64,000 bases of DNA from Hymenobacter pini (lineage in GTDB: Bacteria > Bacteroidota > Bacteroidia > Cytophagales > Hymenobacteraceae), in the NCBI RefSeq assembly GCF_020421205.1, contig NZ_JAIZZH010000005.1:1-64000 (forward strand). Direction: 5' to 3'. The notes below the pieces were generated by a model, which was not told where the DNA came from, did no database searches, and saw only the letters and a list, made by a program, of their open reading frames with translations. Positions 33,451-43,084 of this stretch are shown here, piece after piece; position 1 is the stretch's first letter; each line of letters begins with the position of its first letter. Both the position numbers and the translations under genes were made by a program.

Positions 33451-35097
33451 TTACGGTTGTATCTGCAGCTGTTGGCTAACCGGACCATCGGGGCCCTGCC
33501 ACCGCAGCCAGTACAGACCGGGGCGCAGGCCCTGTACCGGCAGAAATATTGTGGGCTGAGTTACCTTCAGCTGACGCACCACATGCCCCTGCTGGTTGTA
33601 GAGTGAGGCACTCCGGACGCCAGCCGGCAGTAGTACCTGGAAGGCTTCGGTGGCGGGGTTGGGGTATACGGCCGCTACCGTGTGGTGGGCGGTACGTTGG
33701 GCGGCGGTGGTCAGGCGGGCTACGTAGTGGGCGGGCGGGCCGGTTTCGGCAGTTGCCAAGCCGCCGTTGCCAAAAATGCAGAACCCATTGAAAGGCCCAC
33801 CCACGTGCAGCACCGTGCCCGCGTAGCCCAGCCCGTTAATTTTGCTGCTGGCCCCGCTGCTACCGCCGCCAATGACCACGCTACCTTGGCTGACGCCTGT
33901 GGGCTCGAAAAACCAGAGCTTGCCCTGGGCGGCCAACGTGCCAGAGTATGGTACTGCCCCCGCCGCTACCACGCTAGCCAAGGAAGCGGCCACCTGAATG
34001 GCCCCACCGGCATTCAGCAACGGGCGTACCCAACTGGTGGCCCCGCTGGCCGTGGTGTAGCTGGCTAGGTAGCCCCGCGGGCTGGAAGCCAGCAGTGTGT
34101 AGCTGCCGCCAAAGGCAATGGTACCCGAGAAATTACCGCCCACGTAGCAGTTGCTGCCCACCACGGCAATGCCGTAGCCAGTAGCCGATGCCGGGGCCGT
34201 GGCGGTGGTTGTACCCCGCAGCCACACCGCCTGCCCGGTAGTGGGGTTCAGACGCGCTACGTAGCTTTGGCTGGCATCAGAGGTGGAAAGCTGTAAGCCC
34301 CCCAGCTGAAAATCGGAGTAGCTGTAATTACCGGATACGTAGCAGTTGCCGGCCGCATCGGCGGCTACGCTATTCCCGTGCGCCTGCGACTGGTAGTAAG
34401 CCCACGACACCGGGTTGCTGCTGATGGCCCACAATACGGCACCTACGCTGGAATAAGCCGCCACGTACGAGGTCATTTTCAGGCTACTGCCTGTTGCCAG
34501 CTGCCCAAACTGCGCATAGCCCCCGTAGGTACCGGTAACAAAGCAGGTACCGGCGGCCGTAACCGCTACATCGGCCGGGGTACAGTCGCGGCTGGTGCTG
34601 CTGCCGCCCCCGGCTCCCCTGCCCCACACGGCCCAGCCGGTGGTTGCCGACAGCTTTACCAGGCAGGTACGGCCAGTGCCCAGCGTGCCGCCGGCGTAGG
34701 GAATGGTGGTGTTGCCGGTATTCACCGTTAGGGCAGCATCCGCGTAGGAACCGGTTACGTAGGCGTATCCTTGCCCGTCCAGAGCCAGGCTGACGCCCGC
34801 CGCAGTAGCTCCGCTGCCGCCTATTTGCCGAGCCCATTTTACATTGCCGCTGGCATCGTAGCGCACCACCATAATGTCGGATAAGCCTACGGGCGTGAGG
34901 GTACCGGAGAAATACGGGGAAGAAAAGGACACCGGGCTGCTGAACGCCCCCGTTGCCAGCGCCTCGCCCGAAGCATCCGTTACAACGTCGTTTACCGTGA
35001 AGCCTGAGGCCGTTTTGGCCCACTGCCAGTTGGCCTGGGCAGAGGCCGTGCGCCAGAAGCATAGGCAGCAGGCTGCCCAGAGCAGAAGTGTTTTCAT
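33451..35097 (-). CDS. Secreted SBBP-like beta-propeller protein with type IX secretion domain
   Basis: A 548-residue secreted protein. A signal peptide (cut near TASAQ) is followed by repeats of the SBBP/beta-propeller kind, with patterns such as DIMVVRYDASGNVKWARQIGG, VSLALDGQGYAYVTGSY and AAGNCYVSGNYS. The last 75 residues form a type IX (Por) sorting domain: VYPNPATEAFQVLLP, then GLRPGLYWLRW, ending in a short basic/hydrophobic tail. It should be exported across the outer membrane and attached or released. Its ligand is unknown. It is followed on the same strand by a 215-bp gap before the giant kinase. Confidence 0.87.
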   Translation of the reverse strand: MKTLLLWAACCLCFWRTASAQANWQWAKTASGFTVNDVVTDASGEALATGAFSSPVSFSSPYFSGTLTPVGLSDIMVVRYDASGNVKWARQIGGSGATAAGVSLALDGQGYAYVTGSYADAALTVNTGNTTIPYAGGTLGTGRTCLVKLSATTGWAVWGRGAGGGSSTSRDCTPADVAVTAAGTCFVTGTYGGYAQFGQLATGSSLKMTSYVAAYSSVGAVLWAISSNPVSWAYYQSQAHGNSVAADAAGNCYVSGNYSYSDFQLGGLQLSTSDASQSYVARLNPTTGQAVWLRGTTTATAPASATGYGIAVVGSNCYVGGNFSGTIAFGGSYTLLASSPRGYLASYTTASGATSWVRPLLNAGGAIQVAASLASVVAAGAVPYSGTLAAQGKLWFFEPTGVSQGSVVIGGGSSGASSKINGLGYAGTVLHVGGPFNGFCIFGNGGLATAETGPPAHYVARLTTAAQRTAHHTVAAVYPNPATEAFQVLLPAGVRSASLYNQQGHVVRQLKVTQPTIFLPVQGLRPGLYWLRWQGPDGPVSQQLQIQP

Positions 35098-35315
35098 AGC
35101 AAAAGTAGGGTAAGGTGAGAGTAGATAAGGCCGCTGCCCCGCGTGCTTTCTTTCCCCGGATAACTACCTAAGCGCAACGGGCCTTACGTATAGTCCAAAA
35201 ATAAACAGCCAAAGTTCTATTACCAATCACACAATCATGTAGTTACTGCTGAGTTCAGCTCCTGCCAACGTACCTCATTTGTGGCCTCGGGCGTGACGGC
35301 CCACCCCAGACTGGC

Positions 35316-35323
35316 TACCTTTG
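35316..35323 (+). promoter_or_regulatory. Possible Bacteroidota -7 promoter element
   Basis: TACCTTTG matches TAnnTTTG exactly. It lies only 8 bp before the ATG of the MFS gene, so the transcript would be almost leaderless. No TTG at the usual -33 spacing is seen, which lowers confidence. Confidence 0.3.
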
Positions 35324-35331
35324 CGGCCATA

Positions 35332-36561
35332 ATGCCTGGTTCACCCGCTCCCGTTTCTACGCCTGCTGCCCGTTCCGTGTACACGATGGGGTTCTGGCTG
35401 ATGTGCCTTTCGTCGATGCTCTTCTTCATGAGCTTTAACATGCTGCTGCCCGAGCTGCCCGATTACCTCACGCGCTTGGGTGGCCAGGATTACAAAGGCT
35501 TTATCATTGCCCTGTTCACGCTCACGGCCGGTATTTCGCGGCCGTTTAGCGGCAAGCTAGCCGATACGGTGGGCCGTATTCCGGTGATGGTATTCGGCTC
35601 GTTGGTGTGCTTTATTTGCGGCTTTTTCTACCCGTTTGCCGTCACGGTAACGGCCTTCATGGAGCTACGGCTGCTGCATGGGTTCAGCACCGGTTTCAAG
35701 CCTACCGGCACGGCCGCCTTCATTGCCGATATTATTCCGCTGGAGCGCCGCGGCGAGGCCATGGGCTTGCTGGGCGTGGCGGGCTCGGTGGGCATGGCTG
35801 CTGGTCCGGCGCTGGGCTCCTGGCTGGCCCAGCAGTTCTCACTAAACACGTTATTCTACTGCTCCTCGGGGTTGGCGCTGCTGAGCCTAGTGGTACAGGG
35901 CACCATGACGGAAACCTTGCCCACGGCCCAGCGCCAGCGGTTTAGCTGGCAGTTGCTGAAGCTGGAAGGCTGGCACGAGGTATTTGAGCCCCGGGTACTG
36001 GCCCCCGCCCTGGTTACGCTGCTGTGCCTGCTGCCCTTTGGCGCGGTACTTACCGTAGTGCCCGACCAAAGCCGCCTGCTGGGGCTGGTGGGCGAGTCGA
36101 AAGGTCTGTTTTACACCTGCTACACGGGGGCCTCGCTGGTAGTGCGCCTGGTGGCGGGCCGCACCTCCGACCGGTACGGCCGCGTGCCAGTGCTCATCGG
36201 CTCTTCGGTGGTTATTGTGGCGGCGCTGGTGCTGCTGGCCCTAGCCCATTCGGCCCCATTATTCATTGCCGGGGCTGTGCTGCTGGGGTTAGGCACTGGT
36301 CTGAACTCGCCCACCTTGTACGCCTGGACGGTGGACCTGAGCCACCCGGAGCGGCGAGGCCGGGCCGTGGCTACCATGTACATTGCCCTGGAAGCCGGTA
36401 TTGGTATCGGGGCCTTACTGGCGGGGTGGGTATTCAGCAATAAGCCTGCTCATTTGCCTTACGTGCACCTGCTGAGTGCCGCCAGCGTAGTGGCTGCCCT
36501 GGGCTACCTGTTGCTGCTGCCCCGCGCCCAGCCTACCGCGGCCGGAAGCAGGGAGGAATAA
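35332..36561 (+). CDS. Major facilitator superfamily transporter
   Basis: A 409-residue inner-membrane protein with about 12 transmembrane helices. The MFS signature between helices 2 and 3 is visible as SGKLADTVGRIPVMV, with its counterpart after helix 8, AGRTSDRYGRVPVLIG. Additional motifs include GFSTGFKPTGTAAFIADI (motif C-like region). I start at the ATG at 35332. It is a solo gene; the substrate cannot be told from sequence, though small-molecule or drug export is common in this branch. Confidence 0.88.
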   Translation: MPGSPAPVSTPAARSVYTMGFWLMCLSSMLFFMSFNMLLPELPDYLTRLGGQDYKGFIIALFTLTAGISRPFSGKLADTVGRIPVMVFGSLVCFICGFFYPFAVTVTAFMELRLLHGFSTGFKPTGTAAFIADIIPLERRGEAMGLLGVAGSVGMAAGPALGSWLAQQFSLNTLFYCSSGLALLSLVVQGTMTETLPTAQRQRFSWQLLKLEGWHEVFEPRVLAPALVTLLCLLPFGAVLTVVPDQSRLLGLVGESKGLFYTCYTGASLVVRLVAGRTSDRYGRVPVLIGSSVVIVAALVLLALAHSAPLFIAGAVLLGLGTGLNSPTLYAWTVDLSHPERRGRAVATMYIALEAGIGIGALLAGWVFSNKPAHLPYVHLLSAASVVAALGYLLLLPRAQPTAAGSREE

Positions 36562-36634
36562 TTGGAATATTGCTAAAGTGAAGCTTATTTTTGGACGCTG
36601 AATTGCGTATCCACTGCTTTTTTACCCTATCACC

Positions 36635-38665
36635 GTGTTTTTAACTCGTGTTTCTGCGGGTCGGCTGCTGGCCGTTGCTGCACTCGCACTGCTCACCGGC
36701 CTAGCCCAGGCGCAGGATGCCCCCATCAAGTTTGGCAAGCTCGACGCCAAGGAAGCCGCCGCACTGCTGGCCACTCCCGATTCGGCCGCCGCAGAGGTAC
36801 TCTGCGACTTTGGTCAGTCCACTATTCACGGCAAGAACGAAGGCTTCGAGCTGCGGTTTGAGCGCACGGCCCGCCTGCTAATTCGTCGGTCGGCCGGTTA
36901 CGAGCACGCCACCGTGCACGTGTACCTCTACCACGACCCGCGGGAAGGCGGTCGGGAGGATATTCAGCAGCTAAAGGGCGTTACGTACAACCTTACCGGA
37001 AATTCGCTTAGCAAAGACCCTCTGCGCACGGAAGCCGTGTTCAGCAAGAAAATCAATGAACGCCTGGACGAGTATGCGTTTACCCTGCCCAACGTGCGGG
37101 AAGGCTCCATCATCGAATTCACCTACGTAATCCGCTCCCCCTTCCTGTTCAACCTCCAAGACTGGCAGTTTCAGCAGGATATTCCGGTACGTTGGAGCGA
37201 GTACCGCACGGCTATTCCCGGGTTTTACCGCTACAAGGAGCTCACGCGCACCTACTGGCCGTTTGCCGTAAACGAAACGGGCACCAAACTGTATACCACC
37301 ACCTACCGGGAACAGCTACGCACCGGTTACGGCACAGTAGCCACCGGCAGCGACCATGTGTACAACATCACTACGCAGGCCGTAACCCGCCGCTGGGTGG
37401 CCAAAAACCTGCCCGCCTTCCACACGGAGCCATTCATGACCACCCGGCGCGACTACCTGAGCCGCGTAGATTTTGAGCTGGAACGTATTCAGTTCGACCC
37501 GCAGCGCAATCCGCAGTTTGTGATTGGGAGCTGGGCCGAAATTGAGAAAGAGCTGCTCGAAGATGAGCAGTTTGGCCAGTATCTGCAGGCGTCCACTCCG
37601 CTCACTACCGTAGCCGCCGCTGCCAAGTCGCTACCCAATGCCACCGAGCGGGCCCAGGCCGTGCGGCAGCTCGTGCTGCAGCGCGTGGGCTACAACGGCA
37701 CGCCCGGCCTGCATACGCAGCCCGGCGCCACGGCCAAGCGCGTGCTTGAACAGCGCCAGGGCAACGCCGCCGAGGTAAACCTATTGCTGGTGTCTGCCCT
37801 GCGCGCCGCTGGCCTGGACGCTCAGCCTCTGTTGCTGAGCACCCGCACCCATGGCCACATTCAAACTGAGCTGCCCCAGCTCAGCCAGTTCAACTATGTG
37901 GTGGCGCACGTAACGCTGCCCGATAAGAAGGAGTTGCTGCTGGATGCCACTGATGCCAGCCTGGCCCCGGATTTATTGCCTGAAACCTGCCTGAACGGCC
38001 AGGGCCGCCTGCTGGGCCCCGCGGGTCGCTGGGTAAACCTGATGAACACGGCCCCGCACCTGCTGTACACCAAGGCCCAGCTCACGGCTACTCCCCAGGG
38101 CGAGCTGCACGGCAGCATCCGGCAGGAGTATGCCGGCTACGCCGCCTCCGACCACCGCCGCCCCTTGCCCGAGCTACGGCAGCAGTGGCAGCAAGCCCAC
38201 CCCGACTGGCACATCAGCAAGGCCGATGCGCAGGCTCCTGACGTGACCAAGGCAGTAACCCTGGAGCTAACGGCCAGTCTGCCGGGCGCGGAAGCTCCGG
38301 CGGCCACCCTGTACCTGCGGCCCCTGCAGCAGTTGGTACTCACCAGCAACCCGTTTCAGCCCACGGAGCGAATGTTTCCGGTTGATTTTGCCACGGTACA
38401 ACGCGTGGAGTACGCTACTGATCTGACGCTGCCGGCCGGCTACGCCGTGTCGGAGCTGCCGGCCAACCTGCAAATGGTGCTGCCCAATGGCGGCGGGCGG
38501 TTTCTGTTCAGCATCACCCAGCCTACTGCCCAAACGCTCACGCTGGTAGGCCGACTGCACCTGCTCAAAAACAGCTACTCGGCCGAGGAATACCACGCCA
38601 TTCGGGAGATGTATACTAAAGCTCTGGCCAAGCTGGCCGAGCCCATTGTGTTGCAGAAGCAGTAG
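36635..38665 (+). CDS. DUF3857/transglutaminase-like envelope protein, paralogue 1 (catalytic Cys and His absent)
   Basis: A 676-residue exported protein starting at a GTG, with a signal peptide cut near AQAQD. The N-terminal DUF3857 domain runs to about residue 300 (SIIEFTYVIRSPF, DIPVRWSEYRTAIP). A transglutaminase-like domain follows, with a DUF3858-type C-terminal part. Where active members have Gly-Asp-Cys, this one has Gly376-Asn-Ala378; the catalytic His is Tyr421 (FNYVVAHV), while the Asp remains (Asp437, LLDATD). It is thus probably non-catalytic. It is the first of three related tandem genes and about half-identical in pattern to the second. Confidence 0.85.
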   Translation: MFLTRVSAGRLLAVAALALLTGLAQAQDAPIKFGKLDAKEAAALLATPDSAAAEVLCDFGQSTIHGKNEGFELRFERTARLLIRRSAGYEHATVHVYLYHDPREGGREDIQQLKGVTYNLTGNSLSKDPLRTEAVFSKKINERLDEYAFTLPNVREGSIIEFTYVIRSPFLFNLQDWQFQQDIPVRWSEYRTAIPGFYRYKELTRTYWPFAVNETGTKLYTTTYREQLRTGYGTVATGSDHVYNITTQAVTRRWVAKNLPAFHTEPFMTTRRDYLSRVDFELERIQFDPQRNPQFVIGSWAEIEKELLEDEQFGQYLQASTPLTTVAAAAKSLPNATERAQAVRQLVLQRVGYNGTPGLHTQPGATAKRVLEQRQGNAAEVNLLLVSALRAAGLDAQPLLLSTRTHGHIQTELPQLSQFNYVVAHVTLPDKKELLLDATDASLAPDLLPETCLNGQGRLLGPAGRWVNLMNTAPHLLYTKAQLTATPQGELHGSIRQEYAGYAASDHRRPLPELRQQWQQAHPDWHISKADAQAPDVTKAVTLELTASLPGAEAPAATLYLRPLQQLVLTSNPFQPTERMFPVDFATVQRVEYATDLTLPAGYAVSELPANLQMVLPNGGGRFLFSITQPTAQTLTLVGRLHLLKNSYSAEEYHAIREMYTKALAKLAEPIVLQKQ

Positions 38666-38890
38666 GCATGTTGCCCCTTTGCAAGTGCTACAGACTACTT
38701 GAGCGTTAGCAGCCGCTGAACTTTATAAAATCCTATCTTCATCAGTTGTTCATTTTTTGAAAAAGCCGGATATTTCGGTTCTGCTTTGTTTACCGATTCC
38801 ATTCTGACCTATCAATGTGCTGTATTGCCTGCCATTTTGTAGTGGGGAATATCTGCTTGGTTGCCTTCTTATTTCCCTAACTCTTCTGGC
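38666..38890. other. 225-bp spacer between DUF3857 paralogues 1 and 2
   Basis: AT-rich relative to the flanks and without a reading frame or clear terminator hairpin. It probably holds a separate promoter for paralogues 2 and 3. No element could be pinned down. Confidence 0.4.
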
Positions 38891-40930
38891 ATGATTACAC
38901 CTCTACTCCGCCGGCTGTGGCTGGCTGGCATGCTCACGGGCGCGGCTACTACGCTGGCCCACGCCCAAGCCGACCCCATCAAATTTGGTAAGATTGACGA
39001 GCTGGACCTAACGCCCAAAAACTTTGCGGCCGACAGCTCCGCCGCGGCCGTTGTGCTCTGCGACTTTGGCCGCTCCCGCTTCGAGTACAGCGAAGCAGGG
39101 TTTCTGGTGGTTTTTGAGCGGGTTACCCGTGTTAAAATTCTCAAGAAATCGGGCTACGAGCACGCTACGGTGGAGGTACCGCTCTACCACCGCGCCAACC
39201 GGGAGGAGCGGCTGCAGGGCCTGAAAGGCTTTACGTATAACCTGGTAAATGGCCAGGTGGTAAAGGAAAAGCTGAACTCGGAGGCCATTTTCCGGGAAGA
39301 AAGCACGCCCAATGTCACCACGCGCAAGTTTACGCTCCCGAATGTGCGGGTAGGCTCGGTTATCGAGTATTCCTACTCAGTTACCTCGCCCTTCACGTTC
39401 AATTTCCAGGACTGGACATTCCAACGGGATATTCCGGTACGCTGGAGCGAGTACCGCGCGGCCATTCCGGAGTACTTCGACTACAAAATGCTGATGCAGG
39501 GCTACGAGCCGCTGGAAGTACAGGAAATGCAGGACAACGTGGGGCAGTACACCATCCGGTGGTCGGCGTCGATGGAATATGGCGAGCGTACATCGGGCGG
39601 CTCGCAGGTAGTTACTCCCCGCATGACCAACTACCGCTGGGCCATGAAAAATGTGCCGGCTATGCGGGAAGAGCCATACATGACCACCACGGCCGATTAC
39701 ATTGCTAAAATCGACTTTGAGCTGGCGGGTTTTAAGTGGCCCCAAAAGCCCTACGAAGCCGTAGCGAACAGCTGGGTAAAGATTGACCGGGAGCTGCTGG
39801 AGGATGACCGATTTGGCGCGCAGCTGGATAAGGCAGGCTTCCTGAAAGACCAACTGGCTCCCCTACTGACGCAGGCTACCAGCCCGGCCGCCCGCGTAGC
39901 CGCCGTGCATGAGCTGGTGCGCCGCAGTGTGAAGCACAACGGCAGCAACGGGCTGTACACAACCTCCACAGTACGCCGCGCCTACGACCAGAAAGCGGGC
40001 AATGCAGCCGATGTAAACCTGCTGCTGATTGCCGCCTTGCGCGAGGCCGGCCTGGATGCCAACCCCGTGGTGTTGAGTACCCGCAGCCACGGCCGCATGG
40101 AAATGAACGTGCCGCTGATGTCGCGCTTCAACTACGTACTGGCGCACGTGGCCCTGCCGGACGGCAAAGAGATGCTGGTGGATGCTACCGAAGAGCTGGC
40201 CCCCTGCGGCATGCTGCCCCTACGCTGCCTCAACGGCTACGGCCGCTTGGTGCTACCCAAAGCGGGCACCTCAAAATGGGTGGAGCTGAAACCCGCCGAC
40301 CGCCTGCTGCACTACAGCCAGATTAACCTGACGGTTGACGAGAAAGGCGGCATCAGCGGCAAGGTGCACCAGGAGCACGGCGGCTACCTGGCCCTGGCCC
40401 AGCGGGAGAAGCTGCGCAAGCTGGGCGAAAAGAAATACGTGGAGGAGCTGGCCGCGGGCCACGAGGGCTGGAGCATCCCAAAATATGCCTTCAAAGAGCA
40501 GGCCGTTCTGCACCGCCCCCTCACGCTGGAGTATGAGTTTGCCTCTACCGGTGCCGAGTCCCCGGCCGGTACCATCTACCTCAGCCCCCTGCACGATTTC
40601 GGCACCGAGAAAAACCCTTTCCTGCACGAGGAGCGCCGCTTCCCGGTAGATTTTGGAACCGGCCTCGACGAAACCGTGCTGGTGAACCTGACGCTGCCCA
40701 CCGGCTACGAGCTGGAAGAAACGCCCAAGCCCATGGTGGTAGAGCTACCTGAGGGTGGCGGCCGCTTTACGTACGCCGTGCAGGCTGGCACCGGCACCGT
40801 GCAGATTATGAGCCGTATGAGTTTGGCCCGGCCAGTATACATGGCGGAGGAGTACGCCTACCTCCGGGAGTTTTTCAGCCGCATGATTACCAAGCAGAGC
40901 GAGCGGCTGGTGCTTAAGAAGAAAAGCTAA
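38891..40930 (+). CDS. DUF3857/transglutaminase-like envelope protein, paralogue 2 (catalytic Cys and His absent)
   Basis: A 679-residue exported protein; the ATG at 38891 gives a normal signal peptide (cut near AHAQA), unlike the upstream frame. Layout as in paralogue 1: shared openings such as PIKFGKIDE, DIPVRWSEYRAAIP and a C-terminal DUF3858-type region. The active-site positions are Gly370-Asn-Ala372 instead of Gly-Asp-Cys and Tyr415 instead of His, with Asp431 kept. Its stop is followed after 6 bp by paralogue 3, so they are one operon. It may be a binding or scaffold protein rather than an enzyme. Confidence 0.87.
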   Translation: MITPLLRRLWLAGMLTGAATTLAHAQADPIKFGKIDELDLTPKNFAADSSAAAVVLCDFGRSRFEYSEAGFLVVFERVTRVKILKKSGYEHATVEVPLYHRANREERLQGLKGFTYNLVNGQVVKEKLNSEAIFREESTPNVTTRKFTLPNVRVGSVIEYSYSVTSPFTFNFQDWTFQRDIPVRWSEYRAAIPEYFDYKMLMQGYEPLEVQEMQDNVGQYTIRWSASMEYGERTSGGSQVVTPRMTNYRWAMKNVPAMREEPYMTTTADYIAKIDFELAGFKWPQKPYEAVANSWVKIDRELLEDDRFGAQLDKAGFLKDQLAPLLTQATSPAARVAAVHELVRRSVKHNGSNGLYTTSTVRRAYDQKAGNAADVNLLLIAALREAGLDANPVVLSTRSHGRMEMNVPLMSRFNYVLAHVALPDGKEMLVDATEELAPCGMLPLRCLNGYGRLVLPKAGTSKWVELKPADRLLHYSQINLTVDEKGGISGKVHQEHGGYLALAQREKLRKLGEKKYVEELAAGHEGWSIPKYAFKEQAVLHRPLTLEYEFASTGAESPAGTIYLSPLHDFGTEKNPFLHEERRFPVDFGTGLDETVLVNLTLPTGYELEETPKPMVVELPEGGGRFTYAVQAGTGTVQIMSRMSLARPVYMAEEYAYLREFFSRMITKQSERLVLKKKS

Positions 40931-40936
40931 CCCCTT

Positions 40937-42889
40937 ATGCGGAGCGTTTACCTGATTGGGTGGCTGGGCTTGAATGCCCTGCTACCCCTGGCGGCCACGG
41001 CCGCCTACGGCCCGACCCCCAAATACGCGGTGGCCGACCTGCCCGCGGCCCTGCGTGAAAACGCCCACGCCGTTATCCGGCGGCAGGACGAGCAGTTGGT
41101 AGTAAAATCAGCGGGGCGCACGGTGGAAACCACGCACCGGGCCGTTACTATTCTGGATGAAGCGGGGGCCCGCTGGGCTTCGGAGATGGTGTATTACAGC
41201 CAGCTCAACAGCATCAGTTACTTCCGCGGGGCCGTGTACGACGCCAATGGCCGCCAACTGCGGCAGCTACGCAGCCAGGATATCCAAGACATCAGCCTCT
41301 CCGATGGCTTTAGCCTGGCCACCGACGCCCGGGGCCGCGTGGCCGACCTTAGCCAGCCGACCTACCCCTACACGGTGGAGTTCGACTACGAAGTGGTATC
41401 GGACAACCCCTTGTTCTACTCTACGTGGCGGCCCCAGCCCGTGGAGCAGGTAGCCGTGGAGCAGGCTTCGTTTCGGGTATTGATGCCCTCGGGCATGGCC
41501 CTGCGCTACCAGGAACAACATCTGCCTACCGGTACCGCTCAGGCCAAGCGTGCCCAAGGCAACCAAGAAGTGTATGAGTGGCAGGTGCACGATTTGGCCG
41601 CCCGTGAGGAAGAAGCGGATGCTCCGCCCCTGGCTGAGCTTACGCCCGCCGTGTACACGGCGCCTACCGAGTTTGAGGTGCAGGGCCACGCCGGGAAGCT
41701 GACCTCCTGGGCCGACCTGAGCCGCTGGACCTACGAGCTCAACGCCGGCCGCGACGAGCTACCGGCGGCCCTGAAAGCGGGTATGGCGGCCCTGGTACAA
41801 GGCGAAACGGATGAGCGGGCTCGTATCCGGAAAGTGTACCAGTTTCTGCAGGCCAACACGCGCTATATATCGGTGCAGCTGGGCCTGGGTGGATGGCAGA
41901 CATTCCCGGCCTCGTCGGTGGCCGCCAATGGCTATGGCGACTGTAAGGCCCTGACCAACTACTGCAAAGCCCTGCTGGGTGCGGCCGGCATTACGGCCCA
42001 TGCGGCCTTGGTACGGGCCGGCTCCGATGAGCAGGACATCCGTACCAATTTCCCCAGCTCCCAGTTCAACCACGTGGTATTATGCGTGCCCCTCAAGCAA
42101 AGCGTCCAACCCGATACCGTGTGGCTGGAGTGCACCAGCCAAACCAACCCGTTCGGCTACATGGGGGGCTTCACGGGCAACCGCCACGCCCTGCTGCTGC
42201 TGCCCAGCGGCGGCAAGCTGATTCCGACGCCCCAGTACGGTGCTACCGAAAACCGCCGGGAGCGGCTGGCGCACGTGTATCTGGATGCGGAGGGTAACGC
42301 TACGGCTACCTTGCGCACCCTGCGCACGGGGCTGGAATACGACGCCGTTTCGGGCTTGCCGGGCCTGGAGCTGGCTGAGCAGAAAAAGCGGATTGGCAGC
42401 CGGTTGTCGCTGCCCAACTTCACGCTCACCAAGGTAGCCTTCAAGCATAGCGGCCCTACGGCTCCACTGCCGGGGCTCACCGAAAATCTGGCCCTTACCC
42501 TCCCGGCGCTGGCCCCGCCCAGCGGCAAGCGCCTGTTTCTGACGCCCAACCTGCTGAGCCGGATGACGCCCCCGCAGGCTACCGTAGGCGAGCGGCAGTC
42601 GGATTTAGTGCTGGACCACGCCTTCTCGCAGCAGGATACCGTGCTGCTACACTTGCCCGCCAGCCTGCGGCCCGAGCAGTTGCCGGCTCCGGTGCAGCTA
42701 TCCACGGCTTTTGGCACCTACAGCAGCCAGCTTACCACTCTGCCCGATGGCAGCATCCGCTACGTGCGCCGCCTGGTAATGCCCCGTACCCGCTTCACGC
42801 GCACCGATTACCCGGCTTACCTGGAGTTCCGGCGCAAAATCAGCGCTGCCGATAAGGCCCAGCTTGTGCTCACGAAAACGGACGCCTAA
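40937..42889 (+). CDS. DUF3857/transglutaminase-like envelope protein, paralogue 3 (catalytic Cys and His present)
   Basis: A 650-residue exported protein (signal peptide cut near TAAYG) with a DUF3857 domain followed by a transglutaminase-like domain. Here Cys336 (GYGDCKALTNYC) and His379 (FNHVVLC) are both present; the third position is Glu398 in WLECT where Asp is usual. It could be an active cysteine peptidase or transglutaminase in the periplasm. It lies 6 bp after paralogue 2. The contrast with its two inactive relatives suggests an enzyme with two pseudo-enzyme partners. Confidence 0.87.
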   Translation: MRSVYLIGWLGLNALLPLAATAAYGPTPKYAVADLPAALRENAHAVIRRQDEQLVVKSAGRTVETTHRAVTILDEAGARWASEMVYYSQLNSISYFRGAVYDANGRQLRQLRSQDIQDISLSDGFSLATDARGRVADLSQPTYPYTVEFDYEVVSDNPLFYSTWRPQPVEQVAVEQASFRVLMPSGMALRYQEQHLPTGTAQAKRAQGNQEVYEWQVHDLAAREEEADAPPLAELTPAVYTAPTEFEVQGHAGKLTSWADLSRWTYELNAGRDELPAALKAGMAALVQGETDERARIRKVYQFLQANTRYISVQLGLGGWQTFPASSVAANGYGDCKALTNYCKALLGAAGITAHAALVRAGSDEQDIRTNFPSSQFNHVVLCVPLKQSVQPDTVWLECTSQTNPFGYMGGFTGNRHALLLLPSGGKLIPTPQYGATENRRERLAHVYLDAEGNATATLRTLRTGLEYDAVSGLPGLELAEQKKRIGSRLSLPNFTLTKVAFKHSGPTAPLPGLTENLALTLPALAPPSGKRLFLTPNLLSRMTPPQATVGERQSDLVLDHAFSQQDTVLLHLPASLRPEQLPAPVQLSTAFGTYSSQLTTLPDGSIRYVRRLVMPRTRFTRTDYPAYLEFRRKISAADKAQLVLTKTDA

Positions 42890-42913
42890 CCCCTCGCTTA
42901 CCTCGTTTGAACA

Positions 42914-42951
42914 CGCGCCCCGCTGCCCTAGGTAGCGGGGCGCGCTGTTTT
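42914..42951 (+). terminator. Terminator after the DUF3857 operon
   Basis: CGCGCCCCGCT and its exact complement form an 11-bp GC-rich stem around a 9-base loop, followed by CTGTTTTG. It separates the operon from the metallopeptidase gene. Confidence 0.8.
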
Positions 42952-43084
42952 GGGCGGGGGTGGCAAAATAGGCCGAATTATATCCCGGATAAACAGCAAT
43001 GGAAGCGGGCAAATGCCTTATTTTGAACTTCCGCACTGTCGCCCCGCGGTTGAGGGCGCTTGTTGTTTCTTTCATCCTTGGTTT

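Noticed and set aside
33245..33488. Possible small gene upstream of the giant kinase on the minus strand
   Set aside because: The frame overlaps the stop of the secreted protein gene and has no stop of its own before entering the kinase in another frame; protein-like composition alone is not enough.
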